64,000 nucleotides of DNA from contig NCSJ02000062.1 in assembly GCA_002812745.2 (NCBI GenBank), forward strand, positions 100,140-164,139, read 5' to 3'. The position numbers were made by a program, and so were the translations under genes. The notes beneath the pieces are model-generated. The model was given only the letters and a program-made list of their open reading frames with translations, did no database searches and was not told the DNA's origin. The stretch is from Scytalidium lignicola. Its lineage: Eukaryota; Ascomycota; Leotiomycetes. Shown piece by piece: positions 11,646 to 24,500 of this stretch (position 1 is its first letter; every line of letters begins with the position of its first letter).

Positions 11646-12572
11646 CTAGTGGTCGTCCATAATTTTCGAAACCCCAGAACCTGTCGGGGCTTGGAGATTC
11701 ATAAAGTTAGTGAGAATACTTCTGGGAGCAGAAGATGCTTGCTGCTGATGCGGGTTATGAAATCCGGATACCTTCCACGGATCAACTTCAAGATTACCCT
11801 CGAAAGTGACAGGAACCTCGGAGCTGAATTTCGCCAACTACCAATTAAGAGGTCCAAGGATCAGCATTGATAGACGAGTGTTTGATATAAATCCGACAAC
11901 AAGAAAGATGAGAGAAAAGCAAGAGGAACATAAATTTACCTTCGACAACAATCCAACAACGCACTGATGATGTCCCGCCTGGGCAAAAGTCCAGCCCGCA
12001 CGCTTCGAAGGTGGAATATAATCCACCTTCACGATGAGCTTCTGAAGACGATTTCTAAAGCTCCAAATGTCAAGCAGAATCTCCACGGTACGCGACCAAG
12101 CTAATGCGTTGTCGATTATAGTTGAACTTCTTGGTTGGAAATTAAGATCCATGACTAGGATCACACTCGGCACAGCTTGGAGGGTGCGATAGCTAATGAA
12201 GTCCGTTATTTCGATCCATTTTAGATTGTCCCCTAGATTACCTGGTGGAGTGGCATCAATAATAAGGGGGTTTGCATGAAGAATATTGATTGCTTCGGAC
12301 GTGATTTGGTGGTTTAATAAGAGAATCGTGGGCGTAAAGAGGGCCGGTCTGGATAAATGACGCCATCCTTTTCCGGATGAATCGATTAAGGTTGTGTCAT
12401 TTAAGATCTTTTGATAGTCCTTTTTGAAAGATGGGTATGATAAAGCATTATCATAGATCAGGTTGCGGAGTTCAAAGGGAAGGGAAAGAAAGGGAGAGTA
12501 TGATCCAGATGGACTTGTTGAGCCGTCCACAATAGCCTCGGCAATAGTCCTGCTGGAGACGTTTGCTGCCAT
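11646..12572 (-). CDS. 2EXR/F-box-like fungal hypothetical protein
   Basis: Predicted 274-residue protein. Exons 12572-11940 and 11837-11646 join in phase 0 across a 102-base GTAAAT...TAG intron. Residues 28-47 contain FLSLPFELRNLIYDNAL, the LP-x-E-[LI]-R-x-x-I-Y motif of the large fungal family of 2EXR/F-box-like proteins, followed by TPTILLLNHQITSEA, also common in that family. Members are numerous, poorly characterised and often lineage-specific; some are thought to recruit SCF ubiquitin ligase, but a true F-box cannot be shown here. The start at 12572 is the first ATG that leads straight into the conserved part; an in-frame upstream extension is not favoured. Confidence 0.7.
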
Positions 12573-13232
12573 GACGATTACATCTGAATATGATTGAGAC
12601 CTGCTATTGCAAATGAGCAATTCAAATACATAGATCACGTATTTTTATGTTTCATTCATCACGCATCACATACATCACGTCAGGCCGGAAATCCGAACAC
12701 GAGCATCCTCATGACTAAAAATCAACAGGCTAAACGCTTACCAATGACGTTTTGCGGAAAACTCAGCCTTATGCGTAGCCTTGTGATCACATTGGCTAAA
12801 GTTGGATAACCTCGGTCATCAATTAACTTAAGTGAATCTACACAAGCGGCTTACTCAGTTATCCTACTGTGGCCTCAGGAACAAATGTAAGTACTTCCGT
12901 ACTAAGCTGTCAAAGTGGTTTCGCCATAAAGACAAGCCACAGCCGTCGTGGGGGTGAAGCCATTGTAACGGTAACCTTAAACGTTACACGAACTTATCGT
13001 CCCCCACAAACATAGCGGTTCTATTGAGAATTACAATATGGATTTGTTCTAGCATAAACCCACAATTAGCCCGGAGCGGCAAAGATACGAACTATTATCT
13101 GGGGCTTTTTAATATACACGAGACGTCCGTGATTCCGGCCCTTCTCTACAGTGATCGTCGGTACTGTCCCATGCTCACGCGCAAATCTGATTTGCCCTAT
13201 ATCTACTCCGCACTTCAAACGACTTTGCGAAA
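12573..13232. other. Intergenic, divergent promoter region
   Basis: Lies between the divergent 2EXR-like and lactonase-type genes. No coding sequence recognised. Confidence 0.5.
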
Positions 13233-14643
13233 ATGTGGTTCAGCATCCTCCCGCCATTGTTATTGCTAGCCTTCGCCGCTGCCTGGCCTTTTGGAATCCC
13301 AGGTTTCTCGTCTCTGTCCGATACCTTCCCCATAGTTAATAGGTTGCTTGAGATGCGTTGGACTAAGCAATTACCGCTGATCGGTCTCGCGACCACGGCG
13401 TCAGCCGGCGCTGCCAATCTCTACGTCTCCTCTTACAGTGGAACTATCACTACACTCCAGCTGAGCCATAATCCGAATGGAAGTTACTCCTTAAATGCGG
13501 TGTCTGTTTCGAATGGGTGTGCTCCTAACCCTTCATGGTTGACGAAGGATAAGTTCAGCGGTGTGATATACTGCGCTGACGAGGGATTGGATACCGTCAA
13601 CGGAACCTTGAACTCCTTCTCGGCCACCAAATCTGGAGTGCTTAGCCAGATTGATCGTCATGATGTTCCCAATGGCCCGGTGAATTCGGTGGTGTATAAC
13701 AATGGCAAGGGTTTGGCTGTAGCTCATTAGTAAGAGTTGATTGAACCTTATCTCGTATTAAGTTTACAAGCTAATATCGTAAAAATAGTGGAGGTTCAGC
13801 TGTGACCAGCTGGCATATTTTGCCTTCTGGAGGACTAGAGCTATTGCAAACTTTCGACTTTACATTGTCGAAACCTGGCACCAACCCCGCTAGGCAGGAT
13901 GCTCCTCATCCACATGAAGTACTTGTTGACCCAACAGGCAAATTCGTCATATCTCCCGATCTTGGTGCAGATTTACTTCGAGTTTTCACCATTGACCCGA
14001 AGACAAGTGCTCTCACGGAGAGAACCCCGTTTAATACACCCCCAGGAACAGGTCCTCGACATGGGACCTTTCGTGTTTCTAAAGGGCAAACTTACTTCTT
14101 CCTTATATCTGAGCTTGGTAATTCAATCACCTCATACAAAGTGATATATGGCCGCAATTCCATTAGCTTCAAGGAGACATTTGAGAGTGGAATTGACGGG
14201 ATTAAGACTACCCCCACTGGTGCAGCTTCAGAGGTTATCTTGACGGTTAGTCTCTCCTCCCTGGCTTGGAAATATTCATGAATTAACTAACCTGTGATAT
14301 ATAGCCTGATAACAAGTACCTGCTAACTACTTCACGGAACGACTCACTCTTTGAGATCAAGAACTTCGATCCTAAAAATAGTACGAAGCTGGCGTCTGAC
14401 AGCCTCCAGAGCTGGATAATTGATGGCGATGGAAAGTTGTCATTGGAACAGCTCTTCCCGGCAGGAGGATCCTTCCCTCGACACTTTTCGATCAATAAGA
14501 ATTCCACGCTCGTGGCTGTGGGTCTACAGTATAGCGCTAGTGTTGTAATTGTGAAGAGAAATGTTGAAGATAACCTGTATGAGGAATTCGTTGCAGAAAT
14601 AGATATTCCGGGACAGATCACATCCGTTATCTGGGATGAGTAA
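13233..14643 (+). CDS. Lactonase-family seven-bladed beta-propeller protein
   Basis: Predicted 430-residue protein of the 6-phosphogluconolactonase/carboxy-cis,cis-muconate-cyclase-like family (PF10282 type). Exons 13233-13729, 13789-14245 and 14305-14643 join in phase; introns are 59 bases each. A hydrophobic start (residues 1-18) looks like a secretion signal. Family signatures: NLYVSSYSGTITTL early, GLAVAHYGG at the first splice join, HPHEVLVDPTGKFVISPDLGAD in the middle, and FPRHFSINKNSTLVAVG near the end, which correspond to propeller blades around the active site. Such proteins open or form lactone rings in sugar or aromatic-acid pathways; which one applies here is unknown, and the probable secretion argues against a cytosolic pentose-phosphate role. 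Confidence 0.85.
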
Positions 14644-15544
14644 GCTGACAACGGGTGTTGGATAAAAAANGGCATCAGGCCGTTGGCAAAAATAAGAGCG
14701 ATGAGAGAGTTATTGCATTGACTTCTGTAGGCTGTGCAGATTTATCAAAGCTTAAAATAAAGAATCAACTTGCATTGTCCTTAGATTTGGAATATTCAAT
14801 GTATTTACGGCCGAAGGTCCAGATCAATTAAATGCTGTTCTTTCGATTGAAACATAATTAAGTCATTGTATTGATATCACAGACGAGATATATCCTTACC
14901 CCCAAAACTTCAAAAACTACTATTCCTTCTGATGGCATTGGGGGGNAAAATAATATGGATATCCCAAAAAGGAAAGCAAAAAGAGAGAGAAAATGAAAAA
15001 GAAAAAAAANGAAAAAAAGATAGAGCTGGCAAAAGAGTTCGAGCCTTACTGTACGCTCTACATCTCTACCAACGTCAGTGACAAGCACATCAATACATTA
15101 GATTTATTTCCCTTGAAAACCCCCCCCNTCTTTGAACAAACAAATTTGTCCTGACCATTCTGCCACAATGGCGCGTTTTTGTTGTTCGTTACGAGGCATG
15201 TTGCTTATTTAGGTTTATATAGGAACCGCCACTAGACTTTTTCATGAAGGTCGCTAAAATCAAGAGACGGCCTTATTAATAGTATACTATGTCCACAAGC
15301 AAAGTACGTACAGTACACACAGGTCAAGCCATGTTCATGCTCCTTCTCACTATACATGTACCAAACCCACGGAGTCCTAGGTGATTTTCTAGAAGAACGG
15401 GAGAAGTTTATTCCCAGGAGAAAGGGCTCTCATAATTATACGAATGAAACACAGGATAACAGCAGTATAGAGAACAATAGCATACAATGGTATGATACTG
15501 TACGGATTTACAAAGTGCTATTTCCGTAGCAAGTGCGGTTCGGT

Positions 15545-15574
15545 GGGGGGGGGGGAGAAGTTCCCGTGGGGGGG
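15545..15574. repeat. Poly-G low-complexity runs
   Basis: An 11-G run (15545-15555) and a 7-G run (15568-15574) about a dozen bases apart. Such runs could form G-quadruplexes; nothing shows a function. Confidence 0.6.
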
Positions 15575-16444
15575 TTATTAACTAGCAGCTTGGCAGCGTA
15601 CAGTACGGGTAGTTATTATGCGGGGGGTGGGATTGGGGGTGGATCCAGAGTTCGTGTCTAGACGATTAGTTTGCCACAAGGGGGGTCATTAGCAAAATGG
15701 GGTTAAACGGTGGGCTTCCGGATGAGGAATACAGATTTCCCGTGCACGCCATCGCTCTCTTGATACAGTAATACAGTAGTAATACGGTATAGTATCTTGC
15801 CCCCACCCCTCGGCGATAAGGTGCTGTACACGAGTAATAGTTATCTCTTATCTCGTGACTCCTGAGTGAATGAATGAAGCAAACGACGTTGCATGTCTGT
15901 ATGCGGATACTACAGTACAGTGATTACTAGCTTGCCGCTCTGTCGATTCTGGTGTCCTAATGCCTGCGAGCTTCCACCTTCATTCTCCAAGTAACAATCC
16001 TGTCCTGCCAGATAAAGCTTATTATGCTGCTCATCCAGCAACCAAAATTCGACATGATACATCCAGACATGGGTCGAAAAGATCCAAGGATAGAAACACG
16101 ATACGCAAGCATGAATACAATACCAAGCTTTAGCCTAGTTGGCTTGGCTGCGTAGACGTTCTGCAAGGGGAACGGTACGTGTAAGAAATTGGAATGATAT
16201 TAAGCATCTGGCCCGAGCGGGTTGGCACACAGGCCACCTCCATGTTGTTGAGTGCACGTACAGTAGTACTGTGGTGATCTAAAGCATAACTACAAGTTTT
16301 CCTTCCGCCTTCAACACTCAGTCTTGCTCCAGTCAGCAAAACGGCCCACGAGGCCCTTGGATAAATGAGGAAGGTGGTTGAAATGACCTGCTGTCTTTGA
16401 TGTGTTTCAATAGCAAGTTGTGATAATGCGATCCCGTCTCTTCG

Positions 16445-16475
16445 GGCGGCGGCGGCGGTGGTGGTGGTGGTGGTG
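16445..16475. repeat. GGC/GGT trinucleotide microsatellite
   Basis: About four GGC units followed by about six GGT units, in non-coding sequence roughly 370 bases upstream of the permease start. Confidence 0.75.
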
Positions 16476-16839
16476 CTTGACATGAATTACAGCATCAATG
16501 ATAGTGTTCGAGGTCGTGTATCAGGGTATCAGGGTAAGACCTCGATACAGTTCCTGATCGACTCGACCCTGCACCAACATGCATGGCCTGCGCAAATCGC
16601 TGAGAGGGTTAAAAGTACAGGTAGCTGCTTCTTTTTCATGCCTTTTTTATTCAATTCTGTTTTTTTCCACTGTCGTTTGGTTCGTCTTTCTTCCAGCTAT
16701 AGCTGTCAATTTTCTGCATTCCCTTGGATAGGAGGCTCAGGAGCTTCCACCCTTAACTACGTTTCGAGAAATTCAACTTGAAAGTAGTTGGCTCATCTAT
16801 AATCATATATAATAATCTACAAGAACAACCCTCCACAAC

Positions 16840-18798
16840 ATGTCGGTCGTTCCAGTGAATGTGGCCGGTGATGGTGGTGATCCACATGTTCCCGACACCG
16901 AGAAAATAGCTACAGACATTGATTCTACCACGACAGCAGTATCGAGCTACATTCGTCCACAACACCGGCCGCGCTATGATCCCACGGTGGAGTTTGAGGA
17001 GTACCAATACTATGCCAAAGAGACTCGTGCAGAAGAAGATATGATGGAGGCCAAGGACCCTAGTGATAAGGGTATTAAAGCCCTCCTATTCCCATCCAAG
17101 AGCAACAAGGGCGATGTCATCCATAGAAGTCCTGCTGTAGAGAGTGGAGACGAGGAGACTGATAAAAACAAGCATATCCATGATAGATCGCATTTTGACC
17201 GCCAGAGCGTCACTGATGATGATTGGAAAAATGCCTCTCGCGCTTTGCGCACTGCCACTTGGTCTTCAGTCTTCTACCTAATCACAACCGACATTCTGGG
17301 TCCATCTAACGCACCGTAAGTTCCTTTGGAAAGGGTTCTCGCATCCCTTTTATACTTCAGCTAGCTGACTTGGTTTTGCAGTTTTGCAATGGCAAGTTTG
17401 GGATGGGGGCCAGGTCTTGCTTTGTATACTGTATTCGGTGGTCTAGCTATCTAGTAGGTCTCAATTTGATTCGTTAGGACCTAGTAGTTTGGCTTAAGCA
17501 CCAGCTAATCAGAGCGTAGTTCTGGATTCCTCCTCTACTGGATGTTCCTGGAATTGGATTCTCACAGCTACCCAATGAGGTGCTACGCTGATATTGCCTA
17601 CCGACTCTACGGTCCATATATACGCCACCTTTTCAATATCCTGCAATCAATCCAATTGCTATTCAATGTTGGCATCATCGTTATCGGTAATGGCCAGGCA
17701 TTGTCCCAGGTATCCAAATTCCACCTCTGCTATGCTGTCTGCTGCCTTGTCTTCGCTCTTGCTGGCTTTGGCATCGGGCAAGTTCGAACCCTGCAGAAAT
17801 ATGGCTGGGTCGCCAATGTTGCCGTCTGGTTGAATGTCTTCATTATAATCGAGACCATGGCTGTTGCGGCTCATAGTGACCCTAACTTCGCAGCCGTATC
17901 TGCTTCAGCAGGATCCGTGCTCGGTGGATTAACCACCACACCTGATCCTATTACAGGTGCCTTTCCTCCCGTTGTAACCAGTGCCGGTATCCCAGCATCT
18001 ACCACCGGATTTGTCGGGGCTATTAACGGCTTGAGTCAAGCTGTATATGCCTATGGAGGTGCAATGCTGTTCGTAGAATTCATGGCTGAGATGAGACGAC
18101 CCCGTGACTTCTGGAAGGGTGCGCTCGCTGCTCAGATGTTCATCTACGTGGTCTATGTCTTCTACGGATGCTTCATGTATGGTATCCAAGGCCAATATAG
18201 TATCAACCCGTCAGCTCAAGGTATCTCCCCATATTCCTGGCAGACCCTCGGCAACGTCATTGGCTTTGTCAGTGCCCTCATCGCCGCGGGGTTGTACGGC
18301 AACATCGGGATCAAAGTCCTGTACAATAACATCTTCATGGAGTTCTTTGGCGCGCCTCCGTTGACAGAGACAACAGGCAAGTTCCTCTGGGCTGCGATCG
18401 TTCCTGTCTACTGGTCTCTCGCCTTCATTGTCTCGGCAGCAATCCCTGACTTCGTTGGCTTAACCTCTCTTGTAGGTGCCATCTGTATCTTGCAATTCTC
18501 TTATACCTTCCCTCCGATACTCTATGTGGGGTACAAGATCAAAACAGGCGCCGCCCTTCCGGGCGAAGGTTTCGATCCCTCCACCGGCGTAGTCGTTCGT
18601 CACGATCGCGGTCTGAAACGATGGATTCGTGGGTTCTTTGCGGACAAATGGTGGCTTAACACTTTCAACATCATCTACTTCCTCGGTGCCTTGGTTACTT
18701 GTGGATTAGGTGCTTACAGTGCCATCGAGAACCTCATTGCTTCTTTCAAGGAACCCCAGCACACGGCGTTTACTTGCCATTCTCCTGTCGCGCCTTGA
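16840..18798 (+). CDS. AAAP-family amino acid transporter
   Basis: Predicted 608-residue permease of the amino acid/auxin permease (Aa_trans) family. Exons 16840-17315, 17382-17453 and 17520-18798 join in phase; the second exon is only 72 bases and splits two codons. The first ~150 residues are hydrophilic and acidic, a long cytosolic tail typical of fungal members. Then follow TTDILGPSNAPFAMASLGWGPG, the family's first transmembrane signature, and about ten further hydrophobic segments, with GAMLFVEFMAEMRRP and GNIGIKVLYNNIF as conserved loops. It probably moves amino acids across the plasma membrane with protons; the substrate is unknown. The C-terminus is short and ends soon after the last membrane segment. 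Confidence 0.9.
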
Positions 18799-20072
18799 TT
18801 TCTATTTTGTTTTTTTACGAGTTAATCTGGGTGGGAGGTTTGAATTTGGTGGATTTTGTCGGTGCTGCAGTTAAATATGATATCTTTCTAGTTTCTTTGC
18901 CTGGGAAGGAGGAAGGGGCGTTGATTATGGGGAGGTTTTGCACTACTTAGGAGAGCTATTCGCAAATATCAAGGTAAATTTCTCTTGTTGTTATCTTTGA
19001 ATTAGATATAAGAATGTAATCATATTTTATTCATTCCCATTCTGCATATCGTAAAAAAGTCTATCACGAATCTAGCCTCGTCCGATGAATTCAATCAAAT
19101 AATTTTGCAATCCTAGAACCTCGCAGCTTTGTCTTCATTTTGAGGGAAATGCTAGAGTTTCAGCCCCCAAAAATTGGAGGTTGCAATATAACTATAACAG
19201 TATTAGCACATATATACCTAGGATTTTTTTTNCTTATATCTCTGACTGGTTGGGTTGCGCTTTTCCGTGGCGTTTGTCGGTGTGTCTGCAACCCTTGTTA
19301 GACGACGGCCAAGGTCCTAATTAGTGGTAATTTGAAAGGAATATATACTTATACTATATTATAAAAGGTGTGAGATTAATAGGATTATCAATGAATGTTT
19401 GCGTGTTTTTAAATTTGTTATTCTTTCGATGGGCTCCATGGTTTCGGAAATATTTCACCGTTTATTATTCCGCATGGATGGATACTACGCCCCGCTGTGG
19501 TTGGTTTTTGACGGGCAGACGGGGCAGCTGGGGAACCCTAGTTTCAGTAAACTTGGGCGCTAATGGGTCCCTGCGTCAGTCCAGGGCTTGATACAAGTCG
19601 AGTACTCGTGGCGGTCAAAGTTTAGCACCTCTTATTTTAAACATTTTGAAAATATATGTCTTCGGTATTCTAATGGAGAATGACCTCTCTTGAAATATGT
19701 CATCAAATGTATTGTCTGAAGATATGGGACTAAATATTGTCCTGGGCTCAGGTTGATCCATACTGACTGGTGAGTTCCCATACCGCCCACTCCGTGTCTG
19801 AAGTAGTTGTGATGGGTCTATCATTCCGAACATTTCTAAGGGATGTTGCAATACGATGGAGACATGGCAATTAAAATCTGTAGCATTCAAAAACTAACTT
19901 ACAACAATGAAGAAAATCAGATTATCCAGCTGCTAAGAGAAATCTCCTACCCCTGTTTACGTCGACACTCCACCTGACACTTGCCCGAGTCTGCTTTGAT
20001 GCAAATGTTGACTATATAAGTCTCACAACTTTCATCAAATCTCCTCAACTGCATTGGAGCTCTTAGAGCTCT
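18799..20072. other. Intergenic, no gene seen
   Basis: Convergent flanks of the permease and first DUF6594 gene, with an N at 19232 after a T run. The short frames here lack motifs. Confidence 0.5.
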
Positions 20073-21567
20073 CTAATTAGTTCCACCGCGAGTGACGACG
20101 AGGATTGTTACCAATACAGCGCAATATCCACATGCTCCGATCATGATGCTTTCTACTTTAGCGTAGGTTAATCCCGACATCAGTATCACAAAAACAATGA
20201 CGGCCACGGTGAAGACACTTGTTGTTCCGGCTGCATTCATTGGTTGAAGCCATAGAAGGAAATTGGGGACCAGAAGAATCAGCACTACAAGGATCAGACC
20301 TGAGATCTTGGCAAGCGTCTTTAACTTCTCGCGGTCAAAGAACCTAGTCTTGTCCGTTGCACCCTCCGGGGCATCGGTCCCCAAAAGCCGCTATCATCGA
20401 GTCAGTCAGCATATGGCGGAGATGTGCAAATCAGGCACTTACAGTCCACCATGAATCAGGAGAGAGTATAAGGTGTTTCTCCAACAAGTCATCGATTTTA
20501 CTGCTTTGAGTGCTCGGTTTAAAATCTCCATTTGGGCATGCCATATCATCTGCTTCACACATCCTGTCGTACTCGCCGTCATTCAAGGGTCCATCTTTAC
20601 CATGTAGGTAATTCCACATATTTTTAATCTTCCAATCTGGAGCAGGACACAGTTGTCGAAGCTGGTTGAGATTCAAGAACAAAGTACCTACTCAGCCAAC
20701 TGTTAGCTTCTTATTTTTCTTCTTCTTTCTTTTCTTCTTTCGGTATAGAGCTATGCCTTAAAGAGCTTCTGGTATGACTCACCATATTCTCGAGTCAAAG
20801 CACTTAGTTTCCATTTCAGTTCCTTCTTTTCCTCGGATTCCTGTTCAAGTCCCTGCAAAGACCGAAGACTATCTGGATTTTGGCGATAGTCTTTCAAGTC
20901 TGCATTGAAAAGCTTTTTCTCTAGGTCTGAAATCTGTGCACCAAGCTCGAACAGGAGTCTGGTGTGGACCTGACCAAAGATGCGGAATGCCCCCTGGTCT
21001 GGATTATCAAAGGCCGCAGCGAGCTGTGGCCAACCTTGTGGGTATTTGAAATCTTATCACTGGTTAGTAATTAAAGCAATTTAAACTATAGGTTGACTTA
21101 CAATTTCGATGCTGTAATTGGTTGTATCCTAGTCTTATATCCTCATCGGATGGGGTTGGAGCGTTAGGATCATATATGCATTTCCACAATGAGCTTAATA
21201 GATCACGCAACTTCTCCAACTTCAAAAAGTATTTTCTTTCTTTATCCAAGTTAGTTTTTTTTTTTACTCTTGAAGATCAAAGAATGATTTATATTCTCGA
21301 GGGGTATTTACCTTTTTTGGTTGCTACCGAATGTGGACGGCATGCCTCCTCGTCTATACTGGTTAAACCAGTCGAGGTACTTGACTCTGGTATATCAAAG
21401 ATAGATTCCATTGAAGTCAATGGTATATCAATCCCAGAGCTGGTGGGCAGGCTGCGGGCAACACTTGGAATTGGGAGCTCAGCCTTACTCAGATCCGAGG
21501 TGGAAGCTAATAAAGGGGTAAGTCTCGCTGTTGAACTCTCCCCCACGACTTCACTTAAGGACGCCAT
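20073..21567 (-). CDS. DUF6594-type fungal membrane protein, copy A
   Basis: Predicted 408-residue protein in five exons: 21567-21312, 21239-21102, 21052-20783, 20687-20443 and 20390-20073; all joins close in phase. Order: a Ser/Thr-rich N-terminus; YPQGWPQLAAAFDN; FRIFGQVHTRLLFELGAQI (a helix-rich core that should bind or pack as coiled coil); the LNLNQLRQL...WKIKNMWNYL block; LSPDSWWT; then a charged linker and three C-terminal membrane segments (from about residue 328) ending YCAVLVTILVV. This arrangement matches DUF6594 proteins, a fungal family of unknown function. Copy B at 30260-31714 is similar block for block. The acceptor of exon 2 is chosen for phase and could be off by a few bases. 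Confidence 0.75.
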
Positions 21568-24500
21568 ATTATCGATCTTTCTTGGATAGATAAAGGTTTT
21601 CAATTGAGAAATGAAATATAGAAAGGATTGGAAGGCTTAATTTCAGAAAGAATCAGAAAGCAAAAGGGGGCCGATTTATCTCTTTGCTGACGATGCCCAA
21701 AATCCTTAAGAGCCTCGAAACTTAATGGATGGTGTACGTGGCTAACGCACTATTCGCGACATCATAGCCTCAAATGCATCCTGCGGCCTCTCTGTTGTCC
21801 TCTACATCATTTCTTTGCTCGATTTCTACCATCCTGTCTGCTGACCGACATTCCAGGCCGCCTCATATAGAAGCTGGACAACACATTGGCCACCTGCCCT
21901 TCTTTTGATGCGGCAACTGAGTGGTTCCATAGATGTTGTGCAGGAAGATGACGAGAGAGAAAGCTCAAAGTTCCAACAACGCTATCTATACGGGATTAGC
22001 AAATGCTTACCCGTCCACCGCTTACCACCATCCATTCGTGTGCCTCTAGCAGTTATGATAATTCGTCTCCCAAGGGAGGCTCTTGACACCATCAGAAGCC
22101 TTCAACAGCCTGGAGACCAACAACTCACTTTTAAAGCTTTAGTTCAGTTCAAGATTCATTATTTCTTTCAGTATTTCAAATATCTTATAGGCTCCTCTCT
22201 CGAGAACTTGGAGATATGGATTAAAGCCGGTGCAAAGACGGCGGTATCTTGGACACCCCTCACTCACAGGACTTAAAGGGTTCCTATGCTGTGAATTGAT
22301 GCAGGGCTATTGGGTATTGAGGAACTCGCTCGCCTGACTTTCAACAAGCCCATATTATCCAGAAATACTTGTCATGCGGGTCCTGCCGCACCGCCCTGTG
22401 TAACTGCCAGCTTTTAAGGGGGGAGAGAGGAGGCTGCTGCTGCACATCATCTCTCGGAACTAAGCAATCAAGAATTATTGGTCTGTTTAGTTTTCTGACA
22501 ACAGATTTGATGTTCCCTCCTAATTAAAACTTTTGAAATTACTTCATAGCCACAACCAAAACTCCACCGTCTCATAAAAAACCCGCTCATAATGTCTTCC
22601 CAACGCAGTTAAGAGCTGATATAGCCAGCTTTTATCTATAACCGTGTGTCTACCTAAATCTCAACCACAAGTTGTCCAATTGCAATAGCTCGTTTCTACT
22701 TTGAATTTGCAGAGACTCCATGCTTCCCCGAACTTTCGAATCCCCTTCCTGAGCCATTGTTACTATTTAGCCCCCTTAAACCTTCCTGTTTGGTCCTATC
22801 AGGTTCTGTCACGACCTAATAAAGAAATATTATTTCAGCATACATGTCTAGTCGGGAGGAAGTATTCTGTACATACAGGCCGCGGTCGAGGATTTGGTAC
22901 CCACACTGTGATTGGCCTTGCGTGATCTCCTTCATTAATTTCACTTGATATCAGGGATTGAGCCATGGCTGTGCGCGAAGGGATAGTGAGGTAATCAGTT
23001 TATGCCTTGCTCCTCTTCCAATGCAGTCTCGGTATTCTGCAGCTCTAGATCCAGCTCCAGCAGTGATGTTGTGCCTGGAGTAGTTCGTGTGAATGCAAGG
23101 GCTCAACCACGTGCTTTTTGAGATGGATGGCGGATCTGAGGGAATAAGAGGAGGTCCGTAGATTCCACAGAAGAAAATTGGTATGTGGTTTTCACGTTTC
23201 GGAGACCCAAATATCGCTGTGTACCCAGGTAAACGTTAATCTTGTCCCGTACAAGACCATAACCTTGATTTCCATGAGAATATACGTACCAGCGCTTTCC
23301 TGAGATCCTTTCAATACCAGAGAGGACTTCTCCACGGTCAAAATCAGTGGATATGATGTAGGAAATTATTTGTGCGTGTTACCAAATTCACAGGACGTTA
23401 GGGGGCGCGTATGACAGGGGTTCTCGTTACGAAAGGAAAAGCCATAATAAGAGCCCACGCATACCACAACCACACCACCACTTCTTCTACTTTAAAGATC
23501 TAATAATAAGGTATCCAAACGCATCAGTAATCACACATAGAACATGCACAGATCTATCCTATTTCCCACGAGCTCATGTCTTGCGCGACTGCTCCAATGC
23601 TTCCATCATCAATAGCGACAAGGACGTGAAGCTGATTGACGACGAATGCAAAAGACCAATCAAAGCAACGCGACGCGATTTCCCCACACACATAGCTTTA
23701 GATGCCATGTTAATTAGAGTTCGCCCAGCTTCAATGTACTTAGCTGGTACTTGACTCATCATGGCGGAGATAGATCAATCTCTTAAAAATTCAGAACAAG
23801 CTTGCTTGTCTCCCACTTCCAGCAGCATGTCCCGTTTCACAAATCTAGCTCTATGCGCTCAGAATAAAACGAGAAATGCGCATAGGGCTTGTAGCTAGAT
23901 CTAGAAATATGACTGAGAAAGATTCAGGAGAAAGCACAGTCACGTGTCGTTGATCCTACCGTAGCACTGACTGGTAGGCAACAGCTGGTAGTTCGCAAAT
24001 CAGCAAACTTCGCGTACTGCGCCAGAGAGGGTGTATGCATGAACAAGGCAAACGAAAATGTCCATAGCTCATGACCTTGGCGCAACAACTGGAAAAGGAA
24101 AGGAGAAGAAGCGGTGACGGAAAAGGATACAGATGGATCTGATAAGATTTGATTTCGAATGACTTCAAAAATCATGGATTTGGACAAAATGAACATTGCT
24201 AGTCCACGTTTGGTGGTTGCTAGAAACCCGTCTTGGGGCCATTTTAGCGACCTCCCTCAATGCGACCGAAGGGACCAAGATCGGGCGGAACTTTGCCACA
24301 CAGTGCTGGATTTCCACCCAACGTTCAGGTTGCTCTACCTCCCGTTCATTGCAACTTGTTACGGAACCATCAAGGAGTACCTTTGTATATAGTTCAACCC
24401 CTTTCCCGGTGTTGCTTCTCTTTAAATCTCGGAGCTATCGTGACAGAGACTAAAGTTGTCACCGGTTATTCCTAACAGAAGGACTGGAAGTCGTTGAAAA

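Larger units (their letters stand above)
14644..16839. other. Long intergenic region with low-complexity sequence
   Basis: About 2.2 kb with four N positions (14670, 14946, 15010, 15128), each after a homopolymer, plus G runs and a GGC/GGT triplet tract. No gene recognised. The 3' part must include the promoter and leader of the permease gene; TATATAATA at 16806-16814 lies close upstream of its start. Confidence 0.5.
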
